Source of the DNA: a virus
Strand: one strand, 5' to 3'
Length of the DNA stretch: 24,883 nucleotides
Virus record (IMG/VR): IMGVR_UViG_3300042691_035211
Coordinates: 1-24,883 of that record
A model generated the notes under the pieces. The model searched no databases. It was not told the origin of the DNA and saw only the letters and a program-made list of their open reading frames with translations. Below, one piece after another: positions 13,441-21,415 of the stretch. The stretch's first letter is position 1. Every line of letters starts with the position of its first letter. The position numbers and the translations under genes were made by a program.

Positions 13441-14573
13441 TGAATTGGCTTAAATATTTAGTGGGTTTTTCCGCACTAATTATTGCAGGATGTGCGGCAT
13501 TTTTCTCAGTAACTGGATTGGGTGTACTGTTTAGTGGTGCATCTTTGTCTGTTATGATAATGGCAGGCTCTTTAGAACTTGCTAAACTGGTTGCTGCAAC
13601 CTATTTAAAACAAAAATGGAACGAAATTGGTGGGTTTAACAAATGGTATTTAACTTCTGCAGTAGCATTATTGATGTTAATCACATCTGCCGGTATTTTT
13701 GGGTATCTTTCTAATGCTTTCCAGGCACAATCACTTAAATTGCAAGTTGTAGATAGAGAAATTTTAGTTTATCAAACAAAAATTGATCAAAATACTGCCC
13801 AAATTACACAATTAAATGAACAATTGGGGAATTTATCATCAACTCAAAACACAATTTTAGAAAAGGGTAAGGTAAATTCACGTTTGTTACGTTCAGTTGA
13901 TGCGAAAGATAGACAAGTTTCTCAACTAAACAAAAAAATTGAGAATTTACAAACAGAAAATGCAAAAAATACAGAAAAAATCAACGAAATTAAACTTCAA
14001 AACTTAGATTTAGAGAAAGAAGTGGGTGGATTCCGTTTTGTTGCAGAAGCATTTGGTATGGAATTAAAAAATGTTGTAAAATTCTTCATATTTTTGATTG
14101 TAATTGTGTTTGACCCACTTGCGGTGGCTCTAATTATTGCATTTAACGGATTAATTGGTAAGAAAAAGGAAGAATTTAGCTATGATGCTGAGAGATTGGA
14201 TGATTTAATGGAAAAAAATTATCAAATTTACGGAGATAATGGAAATAATTCTACAAATGAAGAAAAAAACGAAGTTATAGTAGAAAATATTCTTAACAAA
14301 AACGAAAAAGATGAGATTAACACAAAAAATGAAGAAAAACCTACTGAGTCTAGTGATACTTTGGTTGATGTTACATCTAATAATGAATTTATAGAAGAAG
14401 AATTACCAAATTTGCAATGGGAAGAGTTTATGCATCCGGAATTTCCATGGCAAAAAAGACATTTATGGATAAATAATCCAAAAGCAGTTAGATTTTGGTT
14501 AAATTCAAAGAAAGGTACAGAAAAAGAATTAAGCAAACTTATTATCGAGGAAAACAATACCAAAACTTATTAA
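13440..14573 (+). CDS. Multi-span membrane protein with coiled coil and acidic tail
   Basis: This 377-residue protein has two adjacent hydrophobic segments near the N-terminus (about 5-50), a third (about 70-94), a long coiled coil (about 95-195; KKIENLQTENAKNTEKINEI) and a fourth at 210-236 (FFIFLIVIVFDPLAVALIIA). The tail (about 240-377) is rich in Asn/Glu and ends with a Trp-rich, then Lys-rich segment (WQKRHLWINNPKAVRFWLNS). The layout is a membrane-anchored coiled-coil protein, perhaps bridging membrane and cytoplasm. No family is named here. Function is unknown; an infection-associated membrane or lysis-related role is possible. The start overlaps the previous stop (TAATG). Confidence 0.75.
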   Translation: MNWLKYLVGFSALIIAGCAAFFSVTGLGVLFSGASLSVMIMAGSLELAKLVAATYLKQKWNEIGGFNKWYLTSAVALLMLITSAGIFGYLSNAFQAQSLKLQVVDREILVYQTKIDQNTAQITQLNEQLGNLSSTQNTILEKGKVNSRLLRSVDAKDRQVSQLNKKIENLQTENAKNTEKINEIKLQNLDLEKEVGGFRFVAEAFGMELKNVVKFFIFLIVIVFDPLAVALIIAFNGLIGKKKEEFSYDAERLDDLMEKNYQIYGDNGNNSTNEEKNEVIVENILNKNEKDEINTKNEEKPTESSDTLVDVTSNNEFIEEELPNLQWEEFMHPEFPWQKRHLWINNPKAVRFWLNSKKGTEKELSKLIIEENNTKTY

Positions 14574-14576
14574 AAA

Positions 14577-14606
14577 TTTGGTATTTTAGAATTATTTTCG
14601 TATATT
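14577..14606 (+). promoter_or_regulatory. Host-type promoter for the UV-endonuclease operon
   Basis: TTTGGTA (14577-14583), ATTTTCG (14594-14600) and TATATT (14601-14606) match the shared element with spacing 24. The ATG at 14613 is six bases after the -7 box, so the mRNA may be leaderless. Confidence 0.75.
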
Positions 14607-14612
14607 ACATAT

Positions 14613-15554
14613 ATGAATATAGGATATGCATGTATTAATATGACGATTGGTAAAAAAATTACCACAAATCGTTCAATGGTAAAAAAAACCTTTAATGCCA
14701 AAGGATTAGATTATGTTTCCGAACTTGCACTAAAAAATGCATCGGATATTATTAAGATACTTGAATGGAATAGATTAAATGGCATCTATTTCTTCCGATT
14801 ATCATCAACAATAGTTCCGTGGGGTGACCACATTGATTTAACCCAACTTAAAGATTACAAAGAGATTAAAAGTGAGTTGAAGAAAGCAGGTGATTTTGCT
14901 AAATTTCACAATATTCGTATAACTTGTCATCCTGGTCCATTCTGCGTACTTACTTCACCAAATGAAACGGTGGTTAGTAATACAATAGCCGACTTAGAAC
15001 TACATGGTAAAATATTTGATATGATGGGGTTATCTAAGACTCCTTACAATAAGATTAATATTCATTGTAATGGTGTTTACGGAGATAAAAAATCTGCAAT
15101 GGATAGATTCATCAAAAACTTTAAAAGACTCTCTAAATCGGTGCAAAATAGGTTGACAATAGAGAATGATGATAAGGCTTCTATGTATTCTGTTAAAGAC
15201 CTTATGTATATTCATAATAAAATAGGAACACCTATTGTATTTGATTATCACCATCATCAGTTTTGTACAGGTGACCTTTCAGAAGAACAGGCTCTTAAAC
15301 TTGCAGCATCAACCTGGCCGGAAGATATCACACCAGTGGTACATTATTCCGAATCAAAAGCATTGCATGAAAATAATCAAAAAGAAAAACCACAAGCACA
15401 CTCTGATTATATCAATGCCTTACCTAATACATACGGATTGGACGTGGATATTATGGTTGAGGCAAAAGCAAAAGAACTGGCAATACTCCCATTCATTAAT
15501 AAGCAAACTATTTGTGAATATAGTGGATTAAAAGCAGTTGAAGCATACGTTTAA
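14613..15554 (+). CDS. uvdE: UV-damage endonuclease (UvdE/UvsE family)
   Basis: This 313-residue TIM-barrel nuclease cuts DNA 5' of UV photoproducts and other distorting lesions. The sequence carries the metal ligands of the family in order: His106 (CHPGPF), His151 (IHCNG), Glu184 (TIENDD), Asp211 and His213-215 (FDYHHH), His244 (VVHYSE) and Glu283 (MVEAKAKE). Length is typical of bacterial UVDE proteins. It would repair phage DNA exposed to sunlight and, with the host-type promoter just upstream, be made early. No frameshift or missing ligand seen. Confidence 0.9.
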   Translation: MNIGYACINMTIGKKITTNRSMVKKTFNAKGLDYVSELALKNASDIIKILEWNRLNGIYFFRLSSTIVPWGDHIDLTQLKDYKEIKSELKKAGDFAKFHNIRITCHPGPFCVLTSPNETVVSNTIADLELHGKIFDMMGLSKTPYNKINIHCNGVYGDKKSAMDRFIKNFKRLSKSVQNRLTIENDDKASMYSVKDLMYIHNKIGTPIVFDYHHHQFCTGDLSEEQALKLAASTWPEDITPVVHYSESKALHENNQKEKPQAHSDYINALPNTYGLDVDIMVEAKAKELAILPFINKQTICEYSGLKAVEAYV

Positions 15555-15570
15555 AATATAAAATTTATAT

Positions 15571-15744
15571 ATGAAAAATTATTTTGATTATTGGTACAAA
15601 AGAACCATAAAAGATGGGTTGAAAGCAATGAAATTAGTAATAGGATTGGGATTATCTTTTGCATTAGGATATTCCGTTAATTTACCAATTGGTATCTTAT
15701 TTTTTGGATGGGTATTGGTTGAATCACTTATAGAAAAAAATTAA
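15571..15744 (+). CDS. Small two-span membrane protein (57 aa)
   Basis: This 57-residue protein has two hydrophobic segments (KLVIGLGLSFALGYSV and LPIGILFFGWVLVESLI) separated by a short loop, with a positively charged N-terminus. It starts 16 bases after uvdE and ends two bases before the next ATG, so it belongs to the same operon. It was not found by a 60-residue cutoff. A holin or membrane-partner role is possible but not supported by any motif. No family is recognised. Confidence 0.6.
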   Translation: MKNYFDYWYKRTIKDGLKAMKLVIGLGLSFALGYSVNLPIGILFFGWVLVESLIEKN

Positions 15745-15746
15745 TT

Positions 15747-16127
15747 ATGAAAAAATACGCAATGTTTATAGGTAGATGGCAGACATGGCACGCCGGACAC
15801 GAATGGTTAATTAGTCAACAATTAGATAAAGGAAAACATGTTTGGGTGGCTATTAGAGATGTTCCACAGGATGAGAACAATCCTAAATCCGCACATCAGG
15901 TTATGATGGATTTGTGTAAAGAACCCTTTTTTGTTAAAAATTCAAAAAAAATACATTTGTCAGTTATACCTGATATTGAAAGTATAAATTATGGTAGAAA
16001 TCCAAAATATGATGTAATTTATCATAATGCACCAAAAGAAATAAGTGATATTACTGGAATTGATGTAAATCATAAGTATATTGATTCAAATGGTGATGTA
16101 ATTGTTTATAATATAGATAAAAAATAA
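15747..16127 (+). CDS. Nucleotidyltransferase-fold protein with HxGH motif
   Basis: This 126-residue protein starts with a beta strand followed by GRWQTWHAGHEWL, giving the HxGH motif (His-Ala-Gly-His, residues 15-18) of cytidylyl/adenylyl-transferases. Such enzymes activate a phosphorylated substrate with CTP or ATP. It is shorter than NadM- or TagD-type enzymes and the usual C-terminal ISSTxxR motif is not obvious, so activity and substrate are uncertain. In phages related proteins are often annotated as cytidylyltransferases. It lies in the uvdE-deformylase operon; a role in cofactor or lipid metabolism, or in activating a group for the modification island, is speculative. Confidence 0.8.
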   Translation: MKKYAMFIGRWQTWHAGHEWLISQQLDKGKHVWVAIRDVPQDENNPKSAHQVMMDLCKEPFFVKNSKKIHLSVIPDIESINYGRNPKYDVIYHNAPKEISDITGIDVNHKYIDSNGDVIVYNIDKK

Positions 16128-16130
16128 AAT

Positions 16131-16766
16131 ATGAAATTAATAGTTGACAAAAGTAGTAATGGACTAGAAACAAAAGAATTTAGAGAATATCTTAAAACTC
16201 CTTGTCCAAAAACAGAAATCACACAACAAGAAGCTAATGAATTAAAAGAAACACTAACGGCCGCTTTAATAAAACATCCTGGATTGGGTATTTCAGCGAC
16301 TCAATTGGGAATTAAAAAAAGAGCCTGTTATATAAGTTTTGGAGAAGAAGAGTTATTTTTAGTAAACCCGATTATAATTGAACGTTCAAATGAAGGTTTT
16401 CTTTTCTATGAAGGATGTCTTTCAATACCTTCAACATTGATGAAACCTGTTAGAACAATTAGGTCAACTATGGTTAAAATACAAACTGATAATTTGGGTG
16501 AATTGACATTTCAAATTAATCCAGAAGGTGATAGAGCAAATGAGCAAGTTTCAAAAGAAACAATGATGACAGTTATAGTTCAACATGAAATTGATCATTT
16601 AGACGGCATTACTATTAAAGATAGAGTTTACACTACTACGGTTGTTAAAAAACAAACCTATGGTAGAAATGATAAAATTGTAATGAAATCTCCAACTGGA
16701 GAGTTGGAAGAAATTAAATACAAGCACGCAAACAAATTTTATTTAAAAGGATACGAAATAGTATAA
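16131..16766 (+). CDS. def: Peptide deformylase
   Basis: This 211-residue enzyme removes the formyl group from the initiator Met of new proteins. All three motifs are present: GLGISATQLG (51-60), with Ser in place of the first Ala of the usual AA pair, EGCLS (94-98) supplying the metal-binding Cys, and QHEIDHLDG (151-159) with the His-Glu-His set. It has an extended N-terminus (about 40 residues) and a basic C-terminal extension. Phage deformylases are known in marine T4-like phages and probably help mature phage or photosystem-type proteins quickly; here the host is probably not a cyanobacterium. Starts three bases after the previous stop. Confidence 0.9.
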   Translation: MKLIVDKSSNGLETKEFREYLKTPCPKTEITQQEANELKETLTAALIKHPGLGISATQLGIKKRACYISFGEEELFLVNPIIIERSNEGFLFYEGCLSIPSTLMKPVRTIRSTMVKIQTDNLGELTFQINPEGDRANEQVSKETMMTVIVQHEIDHLDGITIKDRVYTTTVVKKQTYGRNDKIVMKSPTGELEEIKYKHANKFYLKGYEIV

Positions 16767-16769
16767 ATT

Positions 16770-17042
16770 ATGGAAATAGTAATAACAACACTTATAATAT
16801 TATCTGCAGCATCATTTTATGTTGTTTGGAATTTATTAAAAAAATTAGAAAAATACGAAGAAATACTTGAACAAACTGAAGAGTTTATTCAAACAGAAAT
16901 TAACAGAAACGAAGCATTACTGGAGGCATTAAGACAAATTGATGAACGTCAAATGTTTGAGAAGGATGATGATGTAGGTTCTATATTTTATCAGATAAAA
17001 GAAACTATTGAAAGATTCAAAACTCAAAAAAACGATGCCTAG
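16770..17042 (+). CDS. Small membrane-anchored coiled-coil protein (90 aa)
   Basis: This 90-residue protein has one N-terminal membrane span (ITTLIILSAASFYVVWNLL, about 5-23), then a charged coiled coil (about 25-60) and a C-terminal segment, DERQMFEKDDDVGSIFYQIK, which looks like a conserved motif of hypothetical proteins in T4-like phages. Function is unknown. The C-terminus overlaps the ATG of the late sigma factor by eight bases, suggesting co-translation. It may anchor a partner to the membrane. Confidence 0.7.
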   Translation: MEIVITTLIILSAASFYVVWNLLKKLEKYEEILEQTEEFIQTEINRNEALLEALRQIDERQMFEKDDDVGSIFYQIKETIERFKTQKNDA

Positions 17043-17727
17043 AAAAAGAAGCCCAAATAGACAGTATTTTACTAAAGATACTGAAGATGCAATCATTGAG
17101 TATAATAAACTTGATGATAAATTAACCAAAGATAGAATTTATAAAGAGAGAATTCAAAAATCATTTGAAAAGCTTGCAGAGATTGTTTATAACAAATGGA
17201 AGTTCACATACTTTGATGATGATCCAAAAGATGTAATGGCAGAAGTAGTTGCCTTTATGATTGAGAAGATTCATATGTATAGAGAAGGTAAAGGCAAAGC
17301 TTTCTCTTACTTTACTATTGTTGCAAGAAATTATCTTATCCTAAATAACAATGCAAACTATAAAAGATACAAAGATACGGATATAATGTCAGGTTTACCG
17401 GAATCATTTGATACTGAAAATAATTTTAGAGAGGAAGAGAAAAATGATGAGTATAGAACATTCAATAATAGGATGTTAGCGTATTGGGATACACATTTAG
17501 AAAACTATTTCCAAAAGAAAAGAGATATTCAAATTGCAGATGCGGTATTAGAATTATTCCGTAGAGCCGAATATATTGAATCGTTTAATAAAAAATCTTT
17601 ATACCTTCTTATTAGAGAAATGACGGGACACCCTACCCATTATATAACTAAGGTGGTCAATAAAATGAGAGATAAACAAATGGAATTATATAATCAGTTT
17701 ATGGATAATGGTGATATAAAAATTTAA
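17035..17727 (+). CDS. 55: Late-transcription sigma factor (T4 gp55-like)
   Basis: This 230-residue protein resembles T4 gp55, the sigma factor that sends RNA polymerase to late promoters. YFTKDTEDAIIEYNKL (about 11-26) and DPKDVMAEVVAFMIEKIHMY (about 63-82), followed by KGKAFSYFTIVARNYLILNN (about 86-105), match the conserved polymerase-binding region 2 pattern of gp55 proteins. The ATG at 17035 overlaps the previous stop; the frame also reaches a TTG at 17008, inside the preceding gene, which is not needed. In T4, gp55 works with gp33 and the gp45 clamp; neither is visible here, but they may lie outside. Structural genes follow directly. Confidence 0.88.
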   Translation: MPRKRSPNRQYFTKDTEDAIIEYNKLDDKLTKDRIYKERIQKSFEKLAEIVYNKWKFTYFDDDPKDVMAEVVAFMIEKIHMYREGKGKAFSYFTIVARNYLILNNNANYKRYKDTDIMSGLPESFDTENNFREEEKNDEYRTFNNRMLAYWDTHLENYFQKKRDIQIADAVLELFRRAEYIESFNKKSLYLLIREMTGHPTHYITKVVNKMRDKQMELYNQFMDNGDIKI

Positions 17728-17742
17728 CTTTATAATATAGGA

Positions 17743-17751
17743 ATATTTATT
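17743..17751 (+). promoter_or_regulatory. Candidate late element ATATTTATT (site 2)
   Basis: This copy lies 18 bases before the first structural gene (17770) and is followed by TTATAAAG, which could itself contribute to an AT-rich -10 region. The position before the structural block fits a late promoter. Unproven. Confidence 0.35.
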
Positions 17752-17769
17752 TATAAAGAATATTAAGAT

Positions 17770-18174
17770 ATGGGTGCAGAATTTCAATTATTTGATGGTA
17801 AAAATTTATCATCATTATTTAAAGATATTTACGAAAACCAAATAAATAAAAAGAAAAACATTTCTGAATTAATCGAGTCTCTTCGTAAGTTAATTCGTAA
17901 TGTTGGTGAAGCAACTGTTATTGCTCCGATTATAAAAGATTTAATTGAGGTATCGGTTAAGAATGATGACCATTTAATTAAATTAGCAACTATTGCACAA
18001 AGATTAGCAGCTGCCGAAGCAAAAGGTATCGGTGAAGATGGATGGTTAAGTGAAACCGAAAAAGCTCAGTTACTTCAAGATATGGAAGAAACCGTTAATG
18101 AGATTGAAAAGAAAAATGATGAAAAATTAACGGATATTCAAATTGAAATTGAAGAAATTAAAACAAAAATATAA
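17770..18174 (+). CDS. Helical protein at the head of the baseplate block (134 aa)
   Basis: This 134-residue protein is almost wholly helical: a Lys-rich middle (YENQINKKKNISELIESLRK), a segment with Val/Ile/Leu heptads (VGEATVIAPIIKDLIEVSVK), an Ala-rich turn near 88-98 and an acidic C-terminal coiled coil (about 105-134). No enzymatic motif is visible. It is the first gene after the late sigma factor and overlaps the gp5-like gene (TAATG), so a structural or assembly role is likely. No family is recognised. Confidence 0.65.
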   Translation: MGAEFQLFDGKNLSSLFKDIYENQINKKKNISELIESLRKLIRNVGEATVIAPIIKDLIEVSVKNDDHLIKLATIAQRLAAAEAKGIGEDGWLSETEKAQLLQDMEETVNEIEKKNDEKLTDIQIEIEEIKTKI

Positions 18175-19463
18175 TGTTTGATGTAACTAATTATAACGAT
18201 TCTAGTAATAAAAAAACTTCAAACTTTCACGCGTTTTTATCAACCGTTGTAAAAGTATATACATCGGAAGAAGAATTTTTGGAATATCCAAAAGGAGAAG
18301 AAGGAAATGTGGCAGATAGTTTAGTGCTGTATAATGAAAATGATAAATTATCTACAACAGACACTAGATATTACGGTGCAATTGATTTTAAACAGGATGA
18401 TTCCTTTTCAATTAATCAATTATACCATGCATTTCCGTTTGATAAAAATAACTTTACTTTACCATTGGTAGGGGAAACCATATTAATTCTTCAAGTAGGA
18501 ACTGATTTTTTCTATTTACCTTACAGCAATACATTATATCCAAATTATAGACAGGATTATAAAACTACTGAAAAATTTTCAGACTATAAAATTCAAAAAG
18601 AAGATACTTCCGATAAAAATCAAAAATATAAAACAACACAACAAACCGGAACATCAACTACTAAAAATACAAATTCAGTAGAAAAAACTACCCCATATCA
18701 AGTTAATGAAAAAATAAAATTTCTAAAACCAAGACAAGGTGATACAATTATATCGGGTAGAGTTGGTAATACAATAAGATTTTCAGAGTTTTTCTTAACA
18801 GAAGATGGAAAAACATCTACTCCTGGAATTTATTTAAGAAATAAACAAAATCCTGAATTGGATTCAAAAGTTATAGGAACTCTTATAGATGAAGATATAA
18901 ACAAAGATGGTACATCAATATACATTACATCTGGTAAGGTGGATACAAAATTAAAACCAACCGTAACAAAACAAAAAATTGCATTTAAAGATTTTCCAAC
19001 ATCAGAAAAATTAAGAGGAGATCAGTTAACTGTAAATTCAGATAGGATAGTACTATCAGCAAAAGCAAATGAATTTATAATATTTGGTAAAGGAAACACC
19101 GGTGTAATAACTGATGGTAAATTTAGCGTAGATTCAATGGGAGATTCACATATACATAGTGATAATAATATTATATTGCAAACAAAAAGAAATATAGTTT
19201 TATCTTCCGATAATACTGGTACTATATGGTTGGGTGGTGTAAAGAAAACATCTGGAAAAGCGGGAGAAGATTACCAAAGAATGGTACTAGCTGGAGAATT
19301 AATTAAAATATTAGAAGAAATATTGGATGCAATTACAAAACAAGTATATCCAACACCAGTAGGGCCGACCGGAGTAGGTCCTGTAAATCAAGCAGTGTTT
19401 AAAGCTATAAAGGGTAAATTAAAAATTATAGAATCCGCTAGAAACTATTTAAGTAAATCATAA
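18174..19463 (+). CDS. Baseplate hub/spike protein (gp5-like OB fold)
   Basis: This 429-residue protein fits the non-lysozyme gp5-like proteins of T4-like phages. LPLVGETILILQVGTDFFYL (about 96-115) resembles the OB-fold strand pattern of hub/spike proteins; PRQGDTIISGRVGNTIRFSE (186-205) is a recurring motif of this class. A Ser/Thr-rich linker (about 145-175) lies between them, and the C-terminal part (SHIHSDNNIILQTKRNIVLS, about 320-345) has the alternating pattern of spike beta-helices. It lacks any lysozyme motif. It would sit at the central needle of the baseplate. It overlaps the previous gene by one base. Confidence 0.75.
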   Translation: MFDVTNYNDSSNKKTSNFHAFLSTVVKVYTSEEEFLEYPKGEEGNVADSLVLYNENDKLSTTDTRYYGAIDFKQDDSFSINQLYHAFPFDKNNFTLPLVGETILILQVGTDFFYLPYSNTLYPNYRQDYKTTEKFSDYKIQKEDTSDKNQKYKTTQQTGTSTTKNTNSVEKTTPYQVNEKIKFLKPRQGDTIISGRVGNTIRFSEFFLTEDGKTSTPGIYLRNKQNPELDSKVIGTLIDEDINKDGTSIYITSGKVDTKLKPTVTKQKIAFKDFPTSEKLRGDQLTVNSDRIVLSAKANEFIIFGKGNTGVITDGKFSVDSMGDSHIHSDNNIILQTKRNIVLSSDNTGTIWLGGVKKTSGKAGEDYQRMVLAGELIKILEEILDAITKQVYPTPVGPTGVGPVNQAVFKAIKGKLKIIESARNYLSKS

Positions 19464-19464
19464 T

Positions 19465-20865
19465 ATGTGGGCCATTTTCAAATTAAACATATTATTAAAA
19501 ATGGTTTCTGGACAATACGCAAAGGATCTTGATTCATTTGCATTAATGTATGCAAAGGAATATGATAAGTGTATTAAAAGAGGTGGAGATATGATTTATG
19601 GTGTACCGGTTATGAATGGAAACGTAACGGGTATGGCATCTGTTATAAAAGATGCTTTAAAAAAAGGACAAGAAAGTGGTGGAGAAAATTTTAATATTTT
19701 AGCAGAAATATATCCAGCAGCATTTGATGCTTATTGGTTAGGAGCAGAAATGGCCCCAATTCCAAATCCTTTACTAAAACCAGGTGGATGGCCATCAACT
19801 CCTCCTGCTCCTGGTACAATTATGAATATTGGACCAAACCCAATACAATTAACAATTACCGCTGCAATCCACAAAGCATTGGTTGAAACTTTAAAAGGTA
19901 TAATTGATGATTTAAAAAAAACAACGGTAAATATTCCTCCGATTGGAGATGTAAATGTTTATGAAACTGTTGTAAAATTAATAAATAAAGAACCAATTGC
20001 AGATGAAATAAAAAATAATCCAATAATAAAACAGGCCAAAGATATTTACGAAAAATACGAAGAAGCTAAAAAGAAAAAGCCGGCAATAGGTGCACAAATA
20101 AAAAAAGCTTTAAAGTTTCCATTTCCAGAATTACCAAAAAGACAAGAGATAATTGATAAAATACAAGAAGAATTAATTGATAAAGCGGTTGAAGAAATAA
20201 AAAAACAAATAATGGCCGCAATTGAAGAAATTATATTACAACCAATAATTCAACAAGTAGAAGCTGCTATTGCATTGGCAAATAATATACCAAAACCATT
20301 ACCTACAAAGAAAGAAATAAAGCAATTTGTAAAAGATACAATAGAGGGTGTTATTCCAAAAATAGATCTATCACAATACATTACAATACCAAAACTTCCT
20401 ACAAAAGAAGAATTTAAAAAAATGATTGATGATGCAATACCTAGCTTAGAAGAATTAAAAGCAATGGCGTTTGATGCTATTAAAGGATTAATTCCTGATA
20501 TACCTTATTTTCATTTTGTTCTACCAAATATTGTTTGGAGTACAAAAACAAATATAATGATTGACCCATTTATAAATGTTGCAAAATTTCATTTGTTGGG
20601 TGTTAGTGGTACGATGTCCGTTATGGCGCAATATCCACCACCTGCACCTCCCGCACCGGCAATAATTCAATGGACAGGATATAAAGTAATGGATGGCCCG
20701 ATGATACCCGATTTTCCATCAACCGTTGAATTACCTGAAATACCAGAAATACCTAAATTACCAGAGATTCCTGCTCTACCAGAATTACCTACATTTCCTA
20801 GTATAGAAATAACAAAACCTTCTATACCAACGATAGGAAATATAAAATTACCGGCGATTGGATAA
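19465..20865 (+). CDS. Virion-associated protein with Pro-rich C-terminal repeats
   Basis: This 466-residue protein has an N-terminal domain (about 13-130) with a Pro-rich loop (NPLLKPGGWPSTPPAPG), a helical, charged middle (about 135-340), and a C-terminal tail with repeated xPEIP/LPxLP units (LPEIPEIPKLPEIPALPELP) ending in GNIKLPAIG. Such tails adopt extended shapes and can bridge proteins. The position between gp5-like and gp25 points to a baseplate or tail component. An ATG at 19501 is an alternative start and would remove a hydrophobic 12-residue lead. No family is named; enzymatic motifs are not visible. Confidence 0.7.
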   Translation: MWAIFKLNILLKMVSGQYAKDLDSFALMYAKEYDKCIKRGGDMIYGVPVMNGNVTGMASVIKDALKKGQESGGENFNILAEIYPAAFDAYWLGAEMAPIPNPLLKPGGWPSTPPAPGTIMNIGPNPIQLTITAAIHKALVETLKGIIDDLKKTTVNIPPIGDVNVYETVVKLINKEPIADEIKNNPIIKQAKDIYEKYEEAKKKKPAIGAQIKKALKFPFPELPKRQEIIDKIQEELIDKAVEEIKKQIMAAIEEIILQPIIQQVEAAIALANNIPKPLPTKKEIKQFVKDTIEGVIPKIDLSQYITIPKLPTKEEFKKMIDDAIPSLEELKAMAFDAIKGLIPDIPYFHFVLPNIVWSTKTNIMIDPFINVAKFHLLGVSGTMSVMAQYPPPAPPAPAIIQWTGYKVMDGPMIPDFPSTVELPEIPEIPKLPEIPALPELPTFPSIEITKPSIPTIGNIKLPAIG

Positions 20866-20877
20866 TTATTAAATCAA

Positions 20878-20886
20878 ATATTTATT
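20878..20886 (+). promoter_or_regulatory. Candidate late element ATATTTATT (site 3)
   Basis: This third copy of the nine-base element lies 25 bases before the ATG at 20912, in the only sizeable gap of the structural block. It would give the gp25/gp6 genes their own late promoter. Unproven. Confidence 0.35.
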
Positions 20887-20911
20887 ACTAAAACATATAC
20901 AAACAATTATT

Positions 20912-21415
20912 ATGAAATCAGAAATTTTATTAACTTTAATCAAAGAAGTTGTTAAAAACGAAGTTAAGCAACAGGTTAAAGAAGAATTAACTAAGCTTAT
21001 CAAATCTGGTGCAGTTACATTGAACTCACAAAAGAAAACATCTACTCCATCATTAAGAGAGATGACAGAAGTTACACCTCCTCCTGTTAGAAAACAACAA
21101 CCAATTCAACAACAAAGACCAATTCAACCAATTAAAGAATATACAAAAAATCCAATGTTAAATGAGGTTTTAAGTATGACACAACCGTTTACTGCAGAAC
21201 AAAGAAAAGAGGGAGCTGTTGCGGTGAGTAGTGTGTTGGATATGTTGCAACCACAACAAAGTATGGAAGAAGATTGGGAAACTATGGATTATAGAATGAT
21301 ACATGATATTCCACAAAACACACCAAACTTTGAAACAACTGGTGATGGTTTACAAGATGCTACAATAAAAGCGTTGACAAGAGATTATTCCGAATTAGTA
21401 AAAAGATTTAAGTAA
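20912..21415 (+). CDS. Pro/Gln-rich hypothetical structural-region protein (167 aa)
   Basis: This 167-residue protein has a charged N-terminal helix (KEVVKNEVKQQVKEELTKLI, about 11-30), a Pro/Gln-rich linker (PPPVRKQQPIQQQRPIQPIK), then a second set of helices and an acidic stretch around MEEDWETMDYRMIHD. The layout suggests a flexible linker between two short domains, as in a scaffold or chaperone for tail assembly. No family is recognised. It overlaps gp25 by one base (TAATG), which supports a baseplate-related role. Confidence 0.65.
   Translation: MKSEILLTLIKEVVKNEVKQQVKEELTKLIKSGAVTLNSQKKTSTPSLREMTEVTPPPVRKQQPIQQQRPIQPIKEYTKNPMLNEVLSMTQPFTAEQRKEGAVAVSSVLDMLQPQQSMEEDWETMDYRMIHDIPQNTPNFETTGDGLQDATIKALTRDYSELVKRFK

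Noticed and set aside
14228-14563. 111-residue open frame on the minus strand
   Set aside because: It is antisense to the acidic tail of the membrane protein, and its Ser/Phe-rich low-complexity product is what the reverse of Glu/Lys/Asn codons gives. No promoter or conserved motif supports it.
17008-17034. TTG start for the gp55-like factor
   Set aside because: The ATG at 17035 begins close to the conserved region and overlaps the previous stop in the way typical of this genome; the extension adds only nine charged residues.
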